Of a DNA stretch of 6,390 nucleotides, positions 4,784-6,390 are shown piece after piece. Position 1 is the stretch's first letter. Every line of letters starts with the position of its first letter. Origin of the DNA: an uncultured bacterium. GTDB lineage: Bacteria > Cyanobacteriota > Vampirovibrionia > Gastranaerophilales > Gastranaerophilaceae. The DNA lies in the NCBI GenBank assembly GCA_902772945.1, contig CACYCU010000058.1, forward strand, positions 1 through 6,390. The letters are read 5' to 3'. The notes below the pieces were generated by a model, which saw nothing but the letters and a program-made list of their open reading frames with translations, did no database searches and was not told where the DNA came from. The translations under genes were made by a program, and so were the position numbers.

Positions 4784-5750
4784 AATAAACACACTAATCC
4801 AAAGCAAAGTTTCACTTGCGCCAATGGCAGGTATTACCGATTATGTATTAAGAAGTTTAGTTCGAAAACATTCAAAAAACTGTCTTTTAACAACAGAAAT
4901 GATAAGTTCCGAATATTTGGCACAAACACTAAACGGCAGAAGTGGAATTGAAATTTTAAAACGTGACGACAACCATTCTCCAATTTCATATCAAATTAGT
5001 GGTCACAAGCCTTTTATGATGAGGCAAGCTGCAGAATTTTTGAACAATTATGCTGATATGATTGATATAAATATGGGATGTCCCGTAAAAAAAGTAGTTG
5101 GCGGGCAAGACGGTGCTGCTTTAATGAGAACACAAAAGCTTGCATCTGATTTGGTAAAGGCTGTAAAAGACGGTTCTGACAAACCTGTAAGTGTCAAATT
5201 CAGATTGGGATATACCGCAGAAGAAATGAATTATGTAGAATTCGGTCAAGCTATGCAAAACGCAGGAGCAGAGTTTATAACAATTCATGCAAGAACCCGT
5301 TCTCAGATGTATTCAGGAAAAGCCGATTGGGCAAAAATAAAAATATTGAAAGAAAACGTTGATATACCTGTCTTTGCAAACGGAGATATAACATCTATTG
5401 AAGATGCAATCAACTGTTTGGAAATAAGCGGTGCAGATGGTGTCGCAATCGGCCGTGGTGCTTTGGGAGATCCTACTTTAATCGGAAGAGTTGAACATTA
5501 TTTTTTGACAGGAGAAAAATTACCGATTCCGCCGCTTAATGAAAGAATAGAAATGCTGAAAATTCATTTGAACGAGGAAATAAAATTGAGAGGTGAAAAT
5601 GTAGGAATAAAATTTATGAGAAAATTTTATCCATACTATTTATCAGGATTTGAACACGCAAAAACATTGAGATCAAGACTAGTTCTTGAAGATTCATATA
5701 ACAATATTATAAATATATTAAAATTTGATGCATTAAAAAGCCCCATTTAA
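4773..5750 (+). CDS. dus: tRNA-dihydrouridine synthase (Dus, DusB-like)
   Basis: This FMN enzyme uses NADPH to reduce uridine to dihydrouridine in the tRNA D loop. It is a TIM barrel plus helical tRNA-binding C-terminus in 325 residues, normal for the family. Visible motifs are LAPMAGITD (15-23, FMN site), YQISGHKP, DINMGCPVKKV with the catalytic C103, K142 in VKFRLGY, H172 and R174 in ITIHARTRSQMYSGKADW, FANGDI (201-206) and GADGVAIGRGALGDP (220-234, phosphate binding). C-terminal KFMRKFYPYYLSG matches bacterial DusB-type enzymes. I start at ATG 4773, which puts the family's LAPMAG motif at the usual distance. Upstream in-frame ATGs (4740, 4758) lie inside the TPR gene and lack ribosome sites. 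The 11-bp overlap with the TPR gene implies translational coupling. The specific D-loop position modified cannot be assigned from sequence. Confidence 0.93.
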   Translation: MSNRINTLIQSKVSLAPMAGITDYVLRSLVRKHSKNCLLTTEMISSEYLAQTLNGRSGIEILKRDDNHSPISYQISGHKPFMMRQAAEFLNNYADMIDINMGCPVKKVVGGQDGAALMRTQKLASDLVKAVKDGSDKPVSVKFRLGYTAEEMNYVEFGQAMQNAGAEFITIHARTRSQMYSGKADWAKIKILKENVDIPVFANGDITSIEDAINCLEISGADGVAIGRGALGDPTLIGRVEHYFLTGEKLPIPPLNERIEMLKIHLNEEIKLRGENVGIKFMRKFYPYYLSGFEHAKTLRSRLVLEDSYNNIINILKFDALKSPI

Positions 5751-5762
5751 GGGGCTTTTTTT
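5735..5762. terminator. bidirectional terminator shared by dus and pnp
   Basis: AAAAAGCCCC (5735-5744) pairs perfectly with GGGGCTTTTT (5751-5760) around loop ATTTAA. The T-run continues to 5762 on the plus strand, and the A-run gives a T-run on the minus strand. The dus stop codon lies in the loop (5748-5750), and the pnp stop (5761-5763) touches the other side. One hairpin thus ends both convergent genes within a 10-bp gap, and its left arm is dus coding sequence. Confidence 0.93.
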
Positions 5763-6390
5763 ATTGAACGTTCGCTTTTTCTTCTTCAGAAACACCTTTT
5801 ATTGTCAGATTTACTCTTCCTTTGTCATCAATTTTGATAACTTTTACAATAACTTCCTGACCGATTTGTAAATGAGGTTCAATTGATTCTATTCTCTCGT
5901 TGCATACTTGAGAGATGTGAACCATACCGTCCTTACCCGGTGCAAGTTCTACAAATGCGCCGATAGGAATAATTCTTACAACTTTACCTTTCAAAACCAT
6001 ACCTTGTTCAGGTCTGAATGTAAGTTCTCTAATCATTCTTTTTGCGATTTCAGCACCTTCTTGGTCGTTAGATGTAATTGTTACAACACCATTATCTTGA
6101 ATGTCAATTTCAGCACCTGAAGCATCAATAATTTCTCTGATTTGTTTTCCGCCAGGCCCAATTACGGCACCAATATCTTCAACAGGGATAGTCATTGTCG
6201 TAATACTTGGAGCGAAAGGTGATAATTCCTTAGCCGGTTCAGTGATGACTTCTCTCATCTTGCCTAAGATATGTAATCTACCTTCTTTAGCTTGGAATAA
6301 AGCTTTACGTAATGTTTCATTCGGAATACCTTTTGCCTTCATATCCATTTGAAGTGCTGTAATTCCGGTATCATTACCTGTAACTTTAAA
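5761..6390 (-). CDS. pnp: polyribonucleotide nucleotidyltransferase (PNPase), C-terminal 209 residues
   Basis: PNPase is the phosphorolytic 3'-5' exoribonuclease of mRNA decay, a ring-shaped homotrimer often in the degradosome. Only the C-terminus is present. The frame continues open through the right edge (first residues FKVTGNDTGITALQMDMKAKG), so the ATG at 6346-6348 is internal, not the start. QMDMK is the end of the second RNase PH core, including the aspartate equivalent to the metal-binding one in QMDIK of other PNPases. The KH domain follows with IGAVIGPGGKQIREI (GxxG loop), then an S1 domain with GKVVRIIPIGAFVELAPGKDGMVHISQV and VKVIKIDDKGRVNLTIKG. The protein ends soon after S1 (VSEEEKANVQ), without the long tail seen in some species. 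Full-length PNPase is about 700 residues, so roughly two-thirds lies outside. It is convergent with dus. Confidence 0.96.
   Translation of the reverse strand, partial: FKVTGNDTGITALQMDMKAKGIPNETLRKALFQAKEGRLHILGKMREVITEPAKELSPFAPSITTMTIPVEDIGAVIGPGGKQIREIIDASGAEIDIQDNGVVTITSNDQEGAEIAKRMIRELTFRPEQGMVLKGKVVRIIPIGAFVELAPGKDGMVHISQVCNERIESIEPHLQIGQEVIVKVIKIDDKGRVNLTIKGVSEEEKANVQ

Noticed and set aside
6346..6348. start of pnp at this ATG
   Set aside because: The frame stays open to the window edge with typical PNPase sequence upstream (VTGNDTGITALQ), so this methionine is internal.
5908..6352. two plus-strand open frames (70 and 83 codons) opposite pnp
   Set aside because: They lie entirely antisense to the conserved KH-S1 region of PNPase and show no start signal.

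Overview
The window is AT-rich bacterial chromosome with short intergenic gaps, Shine-Dalgarno sites and intrinsic terminators. Its style suggests an uncultured gut-type bacterium. Non-photosynthetic relatives of cyanobacteria (Melainabacteria/Gastranaerophilales) are my best guess, based on the exported TPR protein next to dus, the isolated infC, the base composition and cyanobacteria-like GTTGGGT/ACCCAAC palindromes. This is an impression from memory, not a proof, and a low-GC Firmicute is not excluded.

Layout. Positions 1-331 hold no convincing gene. This stretch has a relatively GC-rich start with a long palindrome, a 19-bp copy of the tRNA-Phe 3' end (107-125), AT-rich hairpins and a REP-like palindrome (269-291). 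A nitrilase-superfamily amidohydrolase lies on the minus strand (332-1144). Positions 1145-1508 hold a second REP-like palindrome in opposite orientation, a small hairpin and a roughly 185-bp nested inverted repeat that looks like a MITE. tRNA-Phe(GAA) (1509-1584, minus) follows, with its own promoter, then infC (minus) with a probable AUA start. A divergent plus-strand block contains a 46-codon small gene with its own terminator, then a two-gene operon of an exported 701-aa TPR protein and a tRNA-dihydrouridine synthase. The operon ends in a bidirectional terminator shared with the convergent 3' end of pnp, which runs off the right edge.

Function. Most of the right two-thirds is housekeeping for translation and RNA metabolism: tRNA-Phe, initiation factor 3, Dus (tRNA D-loop modification) and polynucleotide phosphorylase. 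The TPR protein is probably an envelope or periplasmic scaffold. The left 1.5 kb looks accessory. The nitrilase gene is bracketed by inverted REP-like palindromes, and outside these by a direct repeat of the tRNA-Phe 3' end, the arrangement left by insertion at a tRNA gene. No integrase or transposase is visible.

I found no CRISPR array, toxin-antitoxin pair or recognisable defence system. The items most worth checking are the tRNA-end repeat around the nitrilase, the non-canonical infC start and the unannotated 46-aa gene.
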